Shown: in pieces, positions 19,078 through 27,433 of the stretch
Layout of the letters: the number at the start of each line of letters is the position of its first letter
Numbering within the stretch: position 1 is the stretch's first letter
Assembly: GCA_036768475.1 (NCBI GenBank)
Contig: DAIPMW010000009.1
Location: 62,001 to 126,000, forward strand
DNA from: JAEUMD01 sp036768475
Lineage (GTDB): Bacteria > Pseudomonadota > Alphaproteobacteria > Rhizobiales > Hyphomicrobiaceae
DNA length: 64,000 nt
Direction: 5' to 3'
Translations under genes and position numbers: made by a program
The notes under the pieces: model-generated
Database searches by the model: none
Seen by the model: only the letters and a program-made list of their open reading frames with translations
Told to the model about the DNA's origin: nothing

Positions 19078-19410
19078 GCGTGCAAATCCCGGCACGCTGT
19101 CGCGATATTGCGCACAAATATGGTTCACGCGCGTGTCGAACCCCATAAATCGGCATACCTCGGCTTTTCTGTTAGGGTTGTTGCGGATGGTTGCCGCAGA
19201 GACCCTGACGCCGTACTCGCTTGCTACCTTGGCAAGATAGTTGTCCTGACAATAGGGGGTCGCGAGCTGCTGGCCCTGCACGATCTGGTACTCGCCCTTA
19301 CAATTGATTGCAGCAGCCGGCGTGACCGATGCGATTACGCCCGCGGCGATGACCGCAACCGGCAGCACCTGGCGGGTGCGAATGCGTGGAAAAGTTTGAG
19401 CTGCAGCCAT
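19075..19410 (-). CDS. Secreted Cys-rich protein of unknown function
   Basis: A 111-residue exported protein. A signal peptide (RTRQVLPVAVIAAGVIASVTPAAA) is followed by a 75-residue mature domain with four cysteines: INCKGEYQIV, TPYCQDNYLA, KAEVCRFMG and NHICAQY, probably two disulfides. VASEYGVRVSAATIRNNPN is a conserved-looking stretch. I recognise this as a recurrent Hyphomicrobiales small protein without known role. ATG 19410 is preceded by GAGGAG; the frame is open to 19716 but without relevant content. The stop codon lies in the terminus of the neighbouring repeat. Confidence 0.85.
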   Translation of the reverse strand: MAAAQTFPRIRTRQVLPVAVIAAGVIASVTPAAAINCKGEYQIVQGQQLATPYCQDNYLAKVASEYGVRVSAATIRNNPNRKAEVCRFMGFDTRVNHICAQYRDSVPGFAR

Positions 19411-19620
19411 TATGCTCTCCTCGTTCTTGACGCTGACAAGGCGATCTGCCTTGTCTCTTGACCGGCCGGCAATTCTTCCAAACCTGCCTTCGCGCCCTGT
19501 TCCGCCTCCGGCGGCTCTGGGCCTGGAAAGCCGGCTGCGGTGAGCATTGATGTCAGGACGGCCACGTCTCTCCCAAGAGATTGCGCTCCGACGCAAGAAC
19601 ATCAAGTGGTGCACAGTAAA

Positions 19621-20592
19621 ATGTTGACAGTCTACGAGATTGAGAACGGCAGCCTTGTTCACCACGAGGGCATAGAACACCTCGGCGCGAATAACGTCTG
19701 GATCGACATGCTCCATCCAACCCCCGAAGAGGATGCAGCCGTTGAGCAGCTACTCGGCTTGTCGATCCCGACCCGGGCGGAGATGCGCGAGATCGAGGCC
19801 TCGAATCGACTGTATGTCGAACGTGGCGCGCACGTCATGACGGCAATTCTCACACATTCAAGCGAAAGTGGCACACCACAGTTCTCCGCCGTCACCTTCA
19901 TTCTCGCAGGCAATGTGCTCGTCACCCTGCGATACATCGAGCTGAAAGCCCTGCCGATCTACCTGCAGCAGGTCTCCAAGGGCGATGCTGAATGTGCCAC
20001 GAGCGTTCAGATACTCATCGGCCTGATGGAAGGTTTGATCCATCGCATGGCCGACCTCATCGAACGCCTTCAGGACGAGGTCAACCGCATCGGCGGTGCC
20101 GCATTCGAGATCAAGGGCGGCCAGCAAACGCGCACACGCCGCCTCGACGTCATGTTGAAGTCCATCGGACGGTTAGGTGAGACGGCCTCGCGAGCAGAAG
20201 AAAGCGTAACCTCGCTCGAGCGTCTGCTGCTGTTCCTCACCCAGGCGATGAAACAGCGCAAGGACCAGTCGCGTGACGTACAGCGGGTCAAGAGCGTGCA
20301 TCGCGACATCCGGTCTCTCACCGAGCAGCTGCACTTCCTTTCCGACCGTCTCACCTTCCTTCTCGACGCAGTGCTCGGCATGATCGCCAACGAGCAGAAC
20401 CAGATCATCAAGCTTTTCTCGGTGATGGCGGTCATGCTGATGCCTCCGACGCTGGTTGCCTCGATCTACGGCATGAACTTTAAGCACATGCCCGAGCTGG
20501 ACTGGTTCATGGGCTACCCCTTCGCGCTCGTGTTGATGGTCGTGGCAGCCTTGATCCCGTTTATCTACTTCCGCCGCAAGGGTTGGCTCTGA
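19621..20592 (+). CDS. corA: CorA-type magnesium/divalent cation transporter
   Basis: A 323-residue CorA family channel for Mg2+ (possibly Co2+/Ni2+/Zn2+). The cytoplasmic funnel fills residues 1-255 with long helices (DLIERLQDEVNRIGGAAFEIKG, LTEQLHFLSDRLTFLLDAVLGMIANEQNQIIK). Two membrane helices follow (FSVMAVMLMPPTLVASIYGMNF and FALVLMVVAALIPFIYF), with the filter motif GMN at 284-286. The C-terminus ends in basic RRKGWL as usual. The ATG at 19621 fits the family length; the frame extends to 19540, and GTG 19609 is another option. The ~210 bp before it is shared with the divergent secreted protein. Confidence 0.95.
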   Translation: MLTVYEIENGSLVHHEGIEHLGANNVWIDMLHPTPEEDAAVEQLLGLSIPTRAEMREIEASNRLYVERGAHVMTAILTHSSESGTPQFSAVTFILAGNVLVTLRYIELKALPIYLQQVSKGDAECATSVQILIGLMEGLIHRMADLIERLQDEVNRIGGAAFEIKGGQQTRTRRLDVMLKSIGRLGETASRAEESVTSLERLLLFLTQAMKQRKDQSRDVQRVKSVHRDIRSLTEQLHFLSDRLTFLLDAVLGMIANEQNQIIKLFSVMAVMLMPPTLVASIYGMNFKHMPELDWFMGYPFALVLMVVAALIPFIYFRRKGWL

Positions 20593-20657
20593 GGTACGGC
20601 GGCCATGCTGGCACGGCCGCTTGCACCTCCGGCGGGCGCGCATGTCAGGTGCTCAGC

Positions 20658-20787
20658 TAGAGCCTGATCGGTTGAGATGGAAGCCTCTGACTGCTTCCAT
20701 CGAGGCCGTGATTGAGGCTCTCAAACGAAGAGATAGAGCAGGCCGAAACGGCCTGAGGTGATTCAATCAAGACCCGACCTGCTCTAA
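20658..20787 (+). repeat. Two-hairpin repeat, type B (reference copy)
   Basis: TAGAGCCTGATCGG then GATGGAAGC...GCTTCCATC (inner hairpin 1 stem), closing AGAGCCT/AGGCTCT, linker CAAACGAAGAGA, then hairpin 2 TAGAGCAGG...ACCTGCTCTA. The last bases, CCCGACCTGCTCTA, are shared with the type-A copy at 18957. Confidence 0.9.
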
Positions 20788-20975
20788 ATATGTGAAAAGA
20801 CCGCCACGATCGTCGGTGGGAGGCAAATCGATATAGCCTCCTGGATAGAAGGCTGACCGGACGGTGATAACGGTCACGGACGTCGCCTGCCGATCGGGCA
20901 TAGATTTTCGATCGGATCTCCCAAAACCCCTCGATCCAGGACCCCTCGTCCAATCACATCAACGCGGAGCGCGAC

Positions 20976-21179
20976 ATGAACATCGACCGCATTGTCATGG
21001 CCTTTGCCGGCATCGTCATCCTGGCGGGTACGGCTTTGGGCTACGTCGTCCATCCCTATTGGCTGGCCGTCCCTGCTTTTGTTGGCCTCAACCTCTTGCA
21101 GGCGGCATTCACGGGTTTCTGCCCGCTCGCCAAGATCCTGCGTGCGATCGGTCTGAAGCCGGGAACTGCCTTCCCTTGA
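20976..21179 (+). CDS. DUF2892 family small membrane protein
   Basis: A 67-residue protein of the DUF2892 type (the inner-membrane part of YgaP-like proteins). The pattern MNIDRIVMAFAGIVILAGTALG, HPYWLAVPAFVGLNLLQAAFTGFCPLAKILRAIG matches the family, with two membrane helices and the conserved FCP motif. No rhodanese domain is attached. GGAG at 20965 supports the ATG. Confidence 0.9.
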   Translation: MNIDRIVMAFAGIVILAGTALGYVVHPYWLAVPAFVGLNLLQAAFTGFCPLAKILRAIGLKPGTAFP

Positions 21180-21620
21180 GCTGAGCCAAGCACCACTCAC
21201 AGGAGGCTTCCAGGGATTGCTCAACGGCACATTTTTGCCGCAATGCAGCATTTTTTGGAAGCCTCATTCTACACCAACTGCGACCTGCGGTCGCGCTTCG
21301 CTCACGGACATTTCAAATTTCTCCTTAGGATTCAGATATCTGGATTCAGATATTAACTAATGCATCCATTTCGTGCGTTGACCGCTCCAAATCCCTGATG
21401 CTCTCGTCGCGGCGCCAGAACAGACCTGTCAATAAGCACGGTGGCTGAACGCGTTCTGGTGTTCGGCTCAATGGAACAAAAAACCCATGCGGGGGGCACG
21501 AGCGGTGTCGCATGCGCGCGTGGGGGAATAGGGGTTCATGACGCGATTTTTTGCCGAAAGATGCGATCGCGCGCCCACTCCGTTGTGCATTGCAATGCCA
21601 CCGGAACGATGGAGTGTTTC
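21180..21620. other. Upstream region of rlpA with a direct repeat
   Basis: No gene recognised. GGATTCAGATAT occurs twice at 21328-21339 and 21342-21353 with a 14-bp period in an AT-rich stretch, a possible regulator site or promoter region. Confidence 0.5.
21328..21353. repeat. Tandem 12-bp direct repeat
   Basis: Two exact copies of GGATTCAGATAT separated by CT, followed by TAACTAATGC. Placed about 270 bp before the rlpA start. Could be a binding site or chance AT-rich repeat. Confidence 0.85.
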
Positions 21621-22178
21621 ATGCGCACGTTTCTGATCGCAGCAACAGCCGTGGTGGCCGTTGGGATGACCAACGCGGCACCGGCCCAGGCGACATTTTG
21701 GCGTTGCATGGGTGGTCATGTGGCCTGCGGCGGTAACTCCGGAAAGACGGCTTCCAGCGCGCCTGGTTCCAAGCAGTCCTCCCGCAAACAATCGTCCTAT
21801 GAGACGGCTCGCAAGGCGCCCCGCAAATCTGCCAGCAGAAAATCGTACACGGGCGGCAGCAAGAAGAAACATGTCACCTACAGCGGCGGCTCAAGCGGCA
21901 GTGGCGGCCTCGCCTCGTACTACTGGCAGCCCCAGCGAGTCGCGTCAGGCGGCTGGTTCAATCCAAACGCGCTGACAGCTGCCCACAAGACGCTGCCCTT
22001 CGGAACCAAGGTCCGCGTCACCAACCGCCACAATGGCAAGTCGGTCGTCGTCACCATCAATGACCGTGGTCCCTACGTAAAGGGTCGCGTCATCGATCTG
22101 TCGAGCCGCGCCGCAGGTGTGATCGGCATGAAGGGCTCCGGCGTCGTGCCGGTGTCGCTTGCGGTCATGGACCGCTGA
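21621..22178 (+). CDS. rlpA: RlpA-type septal ring lytic transglycosylase
   Basis: A 185-residue exported protein of the RlpA type, which cleaves denuded glycan strands at the division site in species where it has been tested. A signal peptide (MRTFLIAATAVVAVGMTNAAPAQA) is followed by a Ser/Lys/Gly-rich linker (about 35-90) and a double-psi beta barrel (GLASYYWQPQRVASGGWFN, LTAAHKTLPFGTKVRVTN, VVTINDRGPYVKGRVIDLS, GVVPVSLAVM) carrying the NDRGPY active-site motif. No SPOR domain. GGAG at 21610 supports ATG 21621; the frame opens at 21441. The short signal is not a clear lipobox. A strong terminator follows. Confidence 0.92.
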   Translation: MRTFLIAATAVVAVGMTNAAPAQATFWRCMGGHVACGGNSGKTASSAPGSKQSSRKQSSYETARKAPRKSASRKSYTGGSKKKHVTYSGGSSGSGGLASYYWQPQRVASGGWFNPNALTAAHKTLPFGTKVRVTNRHNGKSVVVTINDRGPYVKGRVIDLSSRAAGVIGMKGSGVVPVSLAVMDR

Positions 22179-22209
22179 TCGGCGGATTAAAGCCTCAAGG
22201 CGAGATCTT

Positions 22210-22244
22210 GCATTGCCCCCGGCCGCCCACGGCCGGGGGCAATG
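22210..22244 (+). terminator. Long perfect terminator hairpin
   Basis: CATTGCCCCCGGCCG-CCCA-CGGCCGGGGGCAATG is a perfect 15-bp inverted repeat 32 bp after rlpA. No U-tract, so it may act as a structural or rho-assisted end. Confidence 0.75.
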
Positions 22245-22251
22245 TCGTCAG

Positions 22252-22411
22252 CGCATGCTTAGCTGACGTGTGCAGCACTTCAGCGTGAAAAACATGCACA
22301 AAACAAGGTGCTGGATCAGCTAAGATGGAAGCGCGACTTGTGAGGCTCTCAAAGAGATAGAGCAGGCCACAACGGCCAGACGTGATTCACTCAAAGCCTG
22401 ACCTGCTCTAA
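22252..22411 (+). repeat. Hybrid repeat: type-A hairpin 1 fused to type-B right half
   Basis: GCATGCTTAGCTGACGTGTG to AAAAACATGC and ACAAAACAAGGTGCTGGATC match type A. From GATGGAAGCGCGACTTGTGAGGCTCTC onward the sequence is type B, with linker AAAGAGATAGAGCAGG and end CTGACCTGCTCTAA. A composite of the two repeat types. Confidence 0.85.
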
Positions 22412-22560
22412 GTGCCACACCGGCCAGCCAAACCGCCACCAACCGGCCTGGAGCGATCGACTCCCGGGAAAAACCGGTAATTTCCGATAAATCTGGGGTA
22501 GGGTAGCCGCGATCGCCGGCTCTGGCCGGTCGCAGCCAACCAGGAAGCCCCGCCAGCTCC

Positions 22561-23346
22561 ATGCCCCACAACCACACAGCCCCGCGTGACCGTGACGCCG
22601 CCCTCGCCGACATCCGCAAGGCGATGATCGAGAGGAAGCTTACCCAAGCCGAGTTGGCGGACGCAGCCGATTGCCACGAAAAGACGGTGCAGAACCTGCT
22701 CGGAGGGCGCTCGGTGCGCGATCAGACACTCTTCGATGTCTGCATGGTGCTCGGCCTCGATTATGAGCGCGTCAAGGCCGATTGGGACGGCTCACCGATG
22801 AACGGCGCCAACGAGCCGATGGACCTCAAGGGCGAAGGCGGCCTGGTGGCCCCCCTTTACATGGGAGCCTATACGCGCGCCGCCGTCGATCACTACATCG
22901 GCTCCTATCTCACGCTTCGTCCTGCATTCTCGCTTCCCAGCGTCATAATCGCCTACCGCACGGATATCGTCTGGGATCCCTCATGGCCCTCCCTGCTGTT
23001 CGAGGAGAGCGGACGTCCTGACGCGACCTATTCACATCGCGGCCGCCTCTACATACCTGCCTCGTCGATGTTCATTCACCTGGTCTCTCTCACCAAGGGC
23101 GCCATGCGCATGGTGCTCGTTTCCCAAGTCGATCGCCTGGGCGCGATGCGCGGCCTCATCACCACGCTCAACAAGCAGGGTGCAATGCTGATGCCGGTCT
23201 CATCCCCGATCGTCTACCAGCGTCACGACGAATTCCCGTCCGGCTCACTCGGCCAGATTCCGCCTGATCATCCAGAGCACCCCCGCTACCGCGCACTTCT
23301 CGAGGAGACCATTGCGGATGGATACGCAAAGGTCGTCGAGCGGTAG
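22561..23346 (+). CDS. HTH protein with uncharacterised C-terminal domain
   Basis: A 261-residue protein. Residues 10-75 form a Cro/C1-type helix-turn-helix (ADIRKAMIERKLTQAELADAADCHEKTVQNLLGGRSVRDQTLFDVCMVLGLD). The C-terminal ~185 residues have no function known to me: YMGAYTRAAVDHYIGSYLTLRP, VIIAYRTDIVWDPSWPSLLFEESGRPD and GRLYIPASSMFIHLVSLTKGAMRM suggest a ligand- or signal-binding domain. It may be a regulator. TAG stop (23344) begins TAGAGCCTGATC, the type-B left end. The ~150 bp before the start is AT-poor and lacks an obvious promoter. Confidence 0.75.
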   Translation: MPHNHTAPRDRDAALADIRKAMIERKLTQAELADAADCHEKTVQNLLGGRSVRDQTLFDVCMVLGLDYERVKADWDGSPMNGANEPMDLKGEGGLVAPLYMGAYTRAAVDHYIGSYLTLRPAFSLPSVIIAYRTDIVWDPSWPSLLFEESGRPDATYSHRGRLYIPASSMFIHLVSLTKGAMRMVLVSQVDRLGAMRGLITTLNKQGAMLMPVSSPIVYQRHDEFPSGSLGQIPPDHPEHPRYRALLEETIADGYAKVVER

Positions 23347-23476
23347 AGCCTGATCACAATGCGATCGAACTTGTCGCTAGATCGCTTGACGGATAAACAT
23401 GGACGCGATCCAGCACCTTGTTTTGAGCATGTTTTTCACGCTGAACCGCTGCACACTTCAGCTCAACATGCTCTAA
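23344..23476 (-). repeat. Two-hairpin repeat, type A with a type-B-like outer end
   Basis: Reverse-oriented: TAGAGCCTGATC outer end, a degenerate hairpin 2 (GATCGCTTGACGGATAAACATGGACGCGATC), linker CAGCACCTTGTTTTGAGC, hairpin 1 to CAACATGCTCTAA. The outer end is also the stop codon of the upstream gene. Confidence 0.88.
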
Positions 23477-23490
23477 CCTGCACCCGCCAC

Positions 23491-24600
23491 TCACGCGCGC
23501 CGCAACAGCGCCGCTGCGGAGTCCGGTGCCACCAGGCTGTCGGCTTCGCCTTGCCCCTGAAGACGCGGATCCTGCTCCTCCATAAGTGCGCCGAGGATCC
23601 GCTCGGCAAGCCGCGCTGTCTCTCTTCGGCCGACATCACTGCGGTGCCGATCGAGCCACTTGTGTGCCTCCGTTCGCCCTGCACCGTGCAGATAGGTGAA
23701 CAGACCCCAATCGGGCTTCATTTTCGTCTCGTGCTTCAGCGCTGCTGTATACCGGCCTGCATCGACGAGGTGAAACCGGTGCCGCCGCAGCTTTCCCGCA
23801 AACGTATTGCGATTGAACCAACCGCCTCCTGCCTCGCGACGCAGCGCCTCGATCAGCTCGACGTCGCGCCGTAACGGTGCATTGAACGTGATGTGATTGA
23901 TGTGTCCCGAAATCTCGCGCGAACCCGTCGGCAGCTCTCTGCGCTCACGCGGGTTGATCATCACCAGAAGCGTGTCGGCAAGCGGACTTTCGCGCGCCAC
24001 CGTGATGAGATCGGGATTAGCCGAGAAACCGCCGTCCCAATATGCCTTGCCCGAGATTTCGACCGCGCGTTGCAAGGTAGGCAGGCACGCTGACGCCAGC
24101 ACAGACTCAACGGTCAGCTCCCGCGCCCTGAAGAATCGCGCCTGTCCCGTTGCCACCTCGGTTGCCGCAATCACCAGGCCGACCGGCGCTTGCGTCCTGA
24201 TACGCTCGAAATCGATCAGCCGAACCAGCAACTCCCGCAGCGGATCGAAGCCGAGCGGATTGAACTCGTATGGCGACATCAGTCCCGCCATCTGCCCCAG
24301 TGAGGACCGCGTCAGACTGTAGAGGAACGGGTTCAGCCGAAGGAGATCGGGCACGCCGGCCCTATAGACCGCCTGCCACACCTCGCGAAGCTTCTCGCGT
24401 GCGCCCTCGCGTCCCCCTTCCGCAAGCCCTGCGGCAAGTGCAACCGCGTTGACGGCGCCTGCGCTCGTGCCCGAGATCCAGCCGATCTCGAGCCGCTCCT
24501 CCTCGAGCAACCGGTCGAGCACGCCCCATGTGAATGCACCGTGCGCACCGCCACCTTGCAACGCCAGATTGAGTCTCAGCGCGCGTTGAAAGAAACCCAC
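23491..24600 (-). CDS. Patatin-like phospholipase
   Basis: A 369-residue patatin-family lipase, a Ser-Asp dyad acyl hydrolase. The oxyanion motif QGGGAHGAFTWGVLD is at residues 15-30, the nucleophile elbow GTSAG has Ser46, and the catalytic Asp is in YWDGGFSANPD. The C-terminal third resembles DUF3734 (RRHRFHLVDAGRYTAALKHETKMKPDWGLFTYLHGAGRTEAHKWLDRH), common in bacterial patatins of the NTE-like type. No signal peptide. GTG 24600 is preferred because GGGGG lies just upstream; an ATG at 24648 is possible. It is downstream of, and may be read through from, the B12 uptake operon. Confidence 0.9.
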   Translation of the reverse strand: MGFFQRALRLNLALQGGGAHGAFTWGVLDRLLEEERLEIGWISGTSAGAVNAVALAAGLAEGGREGAREKLREVWQAVYRAGVPDLLRLNPFLYSLTRSSLGQMAGLMSPYEFNPLGFDPLRELLVRLIDFERIRTQAPVGLVIAATEVATGQARFFRARELTVESVLASACLPTLQRAVEISGKAYWDGGFSANPDLITVARESPLADTLLVMINPRERRELPTGSREISGHINHITFNAPLRRDVELIEALRREAGGGWFNRNTFAGKLRRHRFHLVDAGRYTAALKHETKMKPDWGLFTYLHGAGRTEAHKWLDRHRSDVGRRETARLAERILGALMEEQDPRLQGQGEADSLVAPDSAAALLRRA

Positions 24601-24672
24601 TATGCCCCCTTGATCGATACCGCGCCGCCCGGCCAACCGAGCTTGCATGGCTCGCAGACGCGTTGGACCGCA

Positions 24673-25431
24673 TCATGTCAGGGTCTGCTTGGCCAACACA
24701 ATCGGCACGTGGTCTAACGTCGCAACGCTGACACCGACACTGAATGCCGCCGCGAGCAGCTCCGGGGTTACCACCTCGGCCGAAGATCCGGCAGCCAATA
24801 CCTTGCCGTCCTTCAATAAAATTGTCTTGTGACAATATCTGAGCGCGAGTGAGACATCATGAACCGCCACGACGACGGTGTGCCCTTGCGCGCTGAGACG
24901 CTCCAGGTGAGCGAAGAGCTGCAGCACGTGTCCCATGTCGAGCCCTGCGGTCGGCTCGTCGGCAATGAGAATGTCTGCCTCCTGCGCCAGCGCGCGCGCC
25001 TGCAGCACACGCGCAAGCTCGCCCCCTGAAAGTTCATTGACGGGCCGCTCCGCAAGCGCATCGAGATCCATGGCCGACAGCGCCTCGGCGATGGCGGCCG
25101 CGTCGCGGGCCGACCGATCGTGCGGCAGCCGACCCAGCGCCACGACGCGGCGCACCGGCAGTGGCCAGTGCACCAGCCGGTCCTGCGGAATGAACGCGAT
25201 ACGTCGGCCTCGTGCGCGCGCATCGAAGGAGAGGATGTCGCGATCATCGAGCGTAACCCGCCCGTCACACAAGGGCACCAGCCCCGCCAGTGATTTCAGC
25301 AGCGTCGACTTGCCCGCACCATTGGGACCAATGATGGCGACGAGCTCGCCACGCCCGGTTGCTACCGTAACGTTTTGCAGGACGAGCCGGCGACCGAGAC
25401 GCACCGAAATGCCATGCGAGGCGAGGCTCAT
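24673..25431 (-). CDS. btuD: ABC transporter ATPase, B12/iron-siderophore family
   Basis: A 252-residue ATPase of the FecE/BtuD group powering vitamin B12 uptake. Walker A GPNGAGKST (35-43), signature LSGGELARVLQARAL, Walker B ILIADEPTAGLD and switch histidine in VAVHDVS are all intact. Its start overlaps the permease stop by 4 bp (25428-25431). The B12 substrate is inferred from the riboswitch at 29918 and the TonB receptor, not from the ATPase itself. Confidence 0.92.
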   Translation of the reverse strand: MSLASHGISVRLGRRLVLQNVTVATGRGELVAIIGPNGAGKSTLLKSLAGLVPLCDGRVTLDDRDILSFDARARGRRIAFIPQDRLVHWPLPVRRVVALGRLPHDRSARDAAAIAEALSAMDLDALAERPVNELSGGELARVLQARALAQEADILIADEPTAGLDMGHVLQLFAHLERLSAQGHTVVVAVHDVSLALRYCHKTILLKDGKVLAAGSSAEVVTPELLAAAFSVGVSVATLDHVPIVLAKQTLT

Positions 25432-26447
25432 GCACCGAACTCCCGTCGCGATGCCAGCACCAGCCAGAGGAAGAACGGCGCCCCGATAAGCGCGGTCAGC
25501 ACGCCCAGCTTCAGATCACCTGCCGGCGACAGCAGCCGCAGCGCGATGTCGGCAAGGAGGATCAGCGCCGCGCCGCCCAGAAAACTCGGCACCAGAAGGC
25601 GTCCCGGCTCGTGTGCCACGAACGGGCGCAGCACGTGCGGCACAACGAGGCCGACGAAACCGATCGCACCCGTCACCGAGGTTGCAGCGCCGACTGCCAG
25701 CGCAGCACCTGATACGATGCGCAAACGCAATGCGCCGGGTGCCACCCCGAGGTTCTGCGCCGCCGTCTCGCCGAGACTCAATGCGTCGAGCGCGCTTCTG
25801 GTCGACAGCAGCACAAGCGAGCCGACCACGATCAATGGTGCCGCGATGAAGACGTGCTCGAGGCTGCGGTCGTTGAGCGATCCCATCATCCAGTAGATCA
25901 TCTCGACCGAGGCGAAGGGATTGGGCGCAAGATTGAGGACGAGCGATGTCAGTGCGCTGGCCACGCTCGACATCGCCACGCCGGCCAGGATCAGCGTCAC
26001 CGGCGCGCTGCCCTGTCCCGCCAGCAGCACCACCGCAAGTGTTGCAATCGCCGCGCCGCCAAGTCCACCGAGCGGCAGTGCGAGAGAGATGAGCCCGGCC
26101 GCCCCTGTATGTATAGCGATCACCGCACCGAGCGACGCGCCGCCAGCCATGCCAAGCAGGCCGGGCTCAGCCAGTGGATTGCGCAGATAGCCTTGAAGAG
26201 CAGCGCCCGTCACCCCGAGCGCACCGCCCACCAGGATTCCCAGGAGCGCGCGCGGCAGCCTGATCTCCATGAGCACCAGACGCAGCGCTTCTCCGCCAGC
26301 CGGCAGGCTGAAGCCGTCCGGCCCAAGCATCAATGATCCGGCAAACGACCCCGCAACGAGAAGGCACAACAGCGCGTTGAGCGCGATCGCGTCCTGTTCC
26401 CGTCGCGAACGACGCAAAGTCTGCTCATGGCCAGGCCGGACGCTCAT
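25428..26447 (-). CDS. btuC: FecCD-family permease, probable BtuC
   Basis: A 339-residue inner-membrane permease of the FecCD family with about nine to ten membrane helices. Landmarks include LPRALLGILVGGALGVTGAALQGYLRNPLAEPGLLGMAGGASLGAV near residues 60-105 and the C-terminal SVTGAIGFVGLVVPHVLRPFVAHEPGRLLVPSFLGGAALILLADIALR. These are the family hallmarks. The gene overlaps both neighbours by 4 bp in the order binding protein, permease, ATPase. The first ~25 residues (MSVRPGHEQTLRRSRREQDA) are a soluble N-terminal tail. Confidence 0.93.
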   Translation of the reverse strand: MSVRPGHEQTLRRSRREQDAIALNALLCLLVAGSFAGSLMLGPDGFSLPAGGEALRLVLMEIRLPRALLGILVGGALGVTGAALQGYLRNPLAEPGLLGMAGGASLGAVIAIHTGAAGLISLALPLGGLGGAAIATLAVVLLAGQGSAPVTLILAGVAMSSVASALTSLVLNLAPNPFASVEMIYWMMGSLNDRSLEHVFIAAPLIVVGSLVLLSTRSALDALSLGETAAQNLGVAPGALRLRIVSGAALAVGAATSVTGAIGFVGLVVPHVLRPFVAHEPGRLLVPSFLGGAALILLADIALRLLSPAGDLKLGVLTALIGAPFFLWLVLASRREFGA

Positions 26448-27406
26448 CGATTGAGCGCGGATGCGCCGCCGGCATCCTCCCCGGCGGGAGCTGGCCCTAT
26501 GCTTCCAGCCGCCGCATGCATCAGTAATGCCCGCTCACGACTCAATTCCTCGATTGCTCCGGCAATCGCCGGCGTACCACAAAGCCAAAGTGGCATCGGT
26601 ACGTGAACATGAGGTCGCCGCACCAGCAACGCGCGAAACGCCCGGTGGCGCAGGTTGTCGGCCATCACGGTGCGGAACCGTTCAGGGTCATTGGCGAGGA
26701 CGACAAGGTCGGGCGGATGTGCGATCAGCGTCTCAAGCGGCAGACGCCCGGCCGGTCCGATCCGGCGCACGCGCGCAAGGTTCTTGAAGCCCGCAGCGCT
26801 CAACGCAGCGTCCATGAGCCCGCCCGGCTCAGCGGTCAGGCTGTTGACCTGATAAGCGAGCGCAGTCGGCCGATGCGCACCGCGCGGCGCCGCTGCGGCA
26901 ATACGCCGGTCAAAGTCGGCGATCAGACGTTCGCCGCGTGCCACCTCGCCGACAGCCTTTGCCACGTGTCGAATGGCGGTGCGGATGCCGTCGAGATCGC
27001 GCGCCATGTCGATCACCTCGACGTGTATCCCGATGCGACGCAAGAGCGCCACGACCTCCGGCGTCGAATAGGCCGTCGTCAGCACCACATCGGGCCTGAG
27101 TGCCAGGACTTCTTCCGCGCGCCCGCGCAGCAGCCTGATGCCATCCACGCGATCGGCGACAGCCGACAAAATCGGATCGGCCGCCAGCCTGCTCAACCCG
27201 GCAATGCGCTCGCGCGCCACCAGGTCGACAACGAGTTGATCGGTGCACAGGTTGATCGACACGACGCGCTGCAGCGGCCCTCCTTTGGCCTCCGCGCGCA
27301 ATTCCGCGGCGATGCTGCCCAAGCACACGCTGGCGATAATGGCAACGGCCAGCGCGACCCGCCTCCACTTCGCCTTAACGTATGCTGGGTTTCGTCGAAT
27401 GCGCAT
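26444..27406 (-). CDS. btuF: Periplasmic binding protein, probable BtuF
   Basis: A 320-residue type-III periplasmic binding protein. A signal sequence (WRRVALAVAIIASVCLGSIAAELRAEA) is followed by the two-lobe fold (QRVVSINLCTDQLVVDLVARERIAGLSRLA, VDGIRLLRGRAEEVLALRPDVVLTTAYSTPEVVALLRRIGIHVEVIDMARDLDGIR). The usual LCTDQL and RPDVV signatures of the cobalamin/siderophore group are present. The first residues (MRIRRNPAYVKAKWRR) are an unusually long basic n-region. It overlaps the permease gene by 4 bp and starts 27 bp after the receptor gene's stop. Confidence 0.9.
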   Translation of the reverse strand: MRIRRNPAYVKAKWRRVALAVAIIASVCLGSIAAELRAEAKGGPLQRVVSINLCTDQLVVDLVARERIAGLSRLAADPILSAVADRVDGIRLLRGRAEEVLALRPDVVLTTAYSTPEVVALLRRIGIHVEVIDMARDLDGIRTAIRHVAKAVGEVARGERLIADFDRRIAAAAPRGAHRPTALAYQVNSLTAEPGGLMDAALSAAGFKNLARVRRIGPAGRLPLETLIAHPPDLVVLANDPERFRTVMADNLRHRAFRALLVRRPHVHVPMPLWLCGTPAIAGAIEELSRERALLMHAAAGSIGPAPAGEDAGGASALNR

Positions 27407-27433
27407 CGCTCTATCGGTTTCTTGCCTGCTTCG

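Noticed and set aside
23344..23476. Possibility that the repeat elements are insertion sequences or transposase remnants
   Set aside because: They are about 100-160 bp, contain no ORF, and no target-site duplication could be identified.
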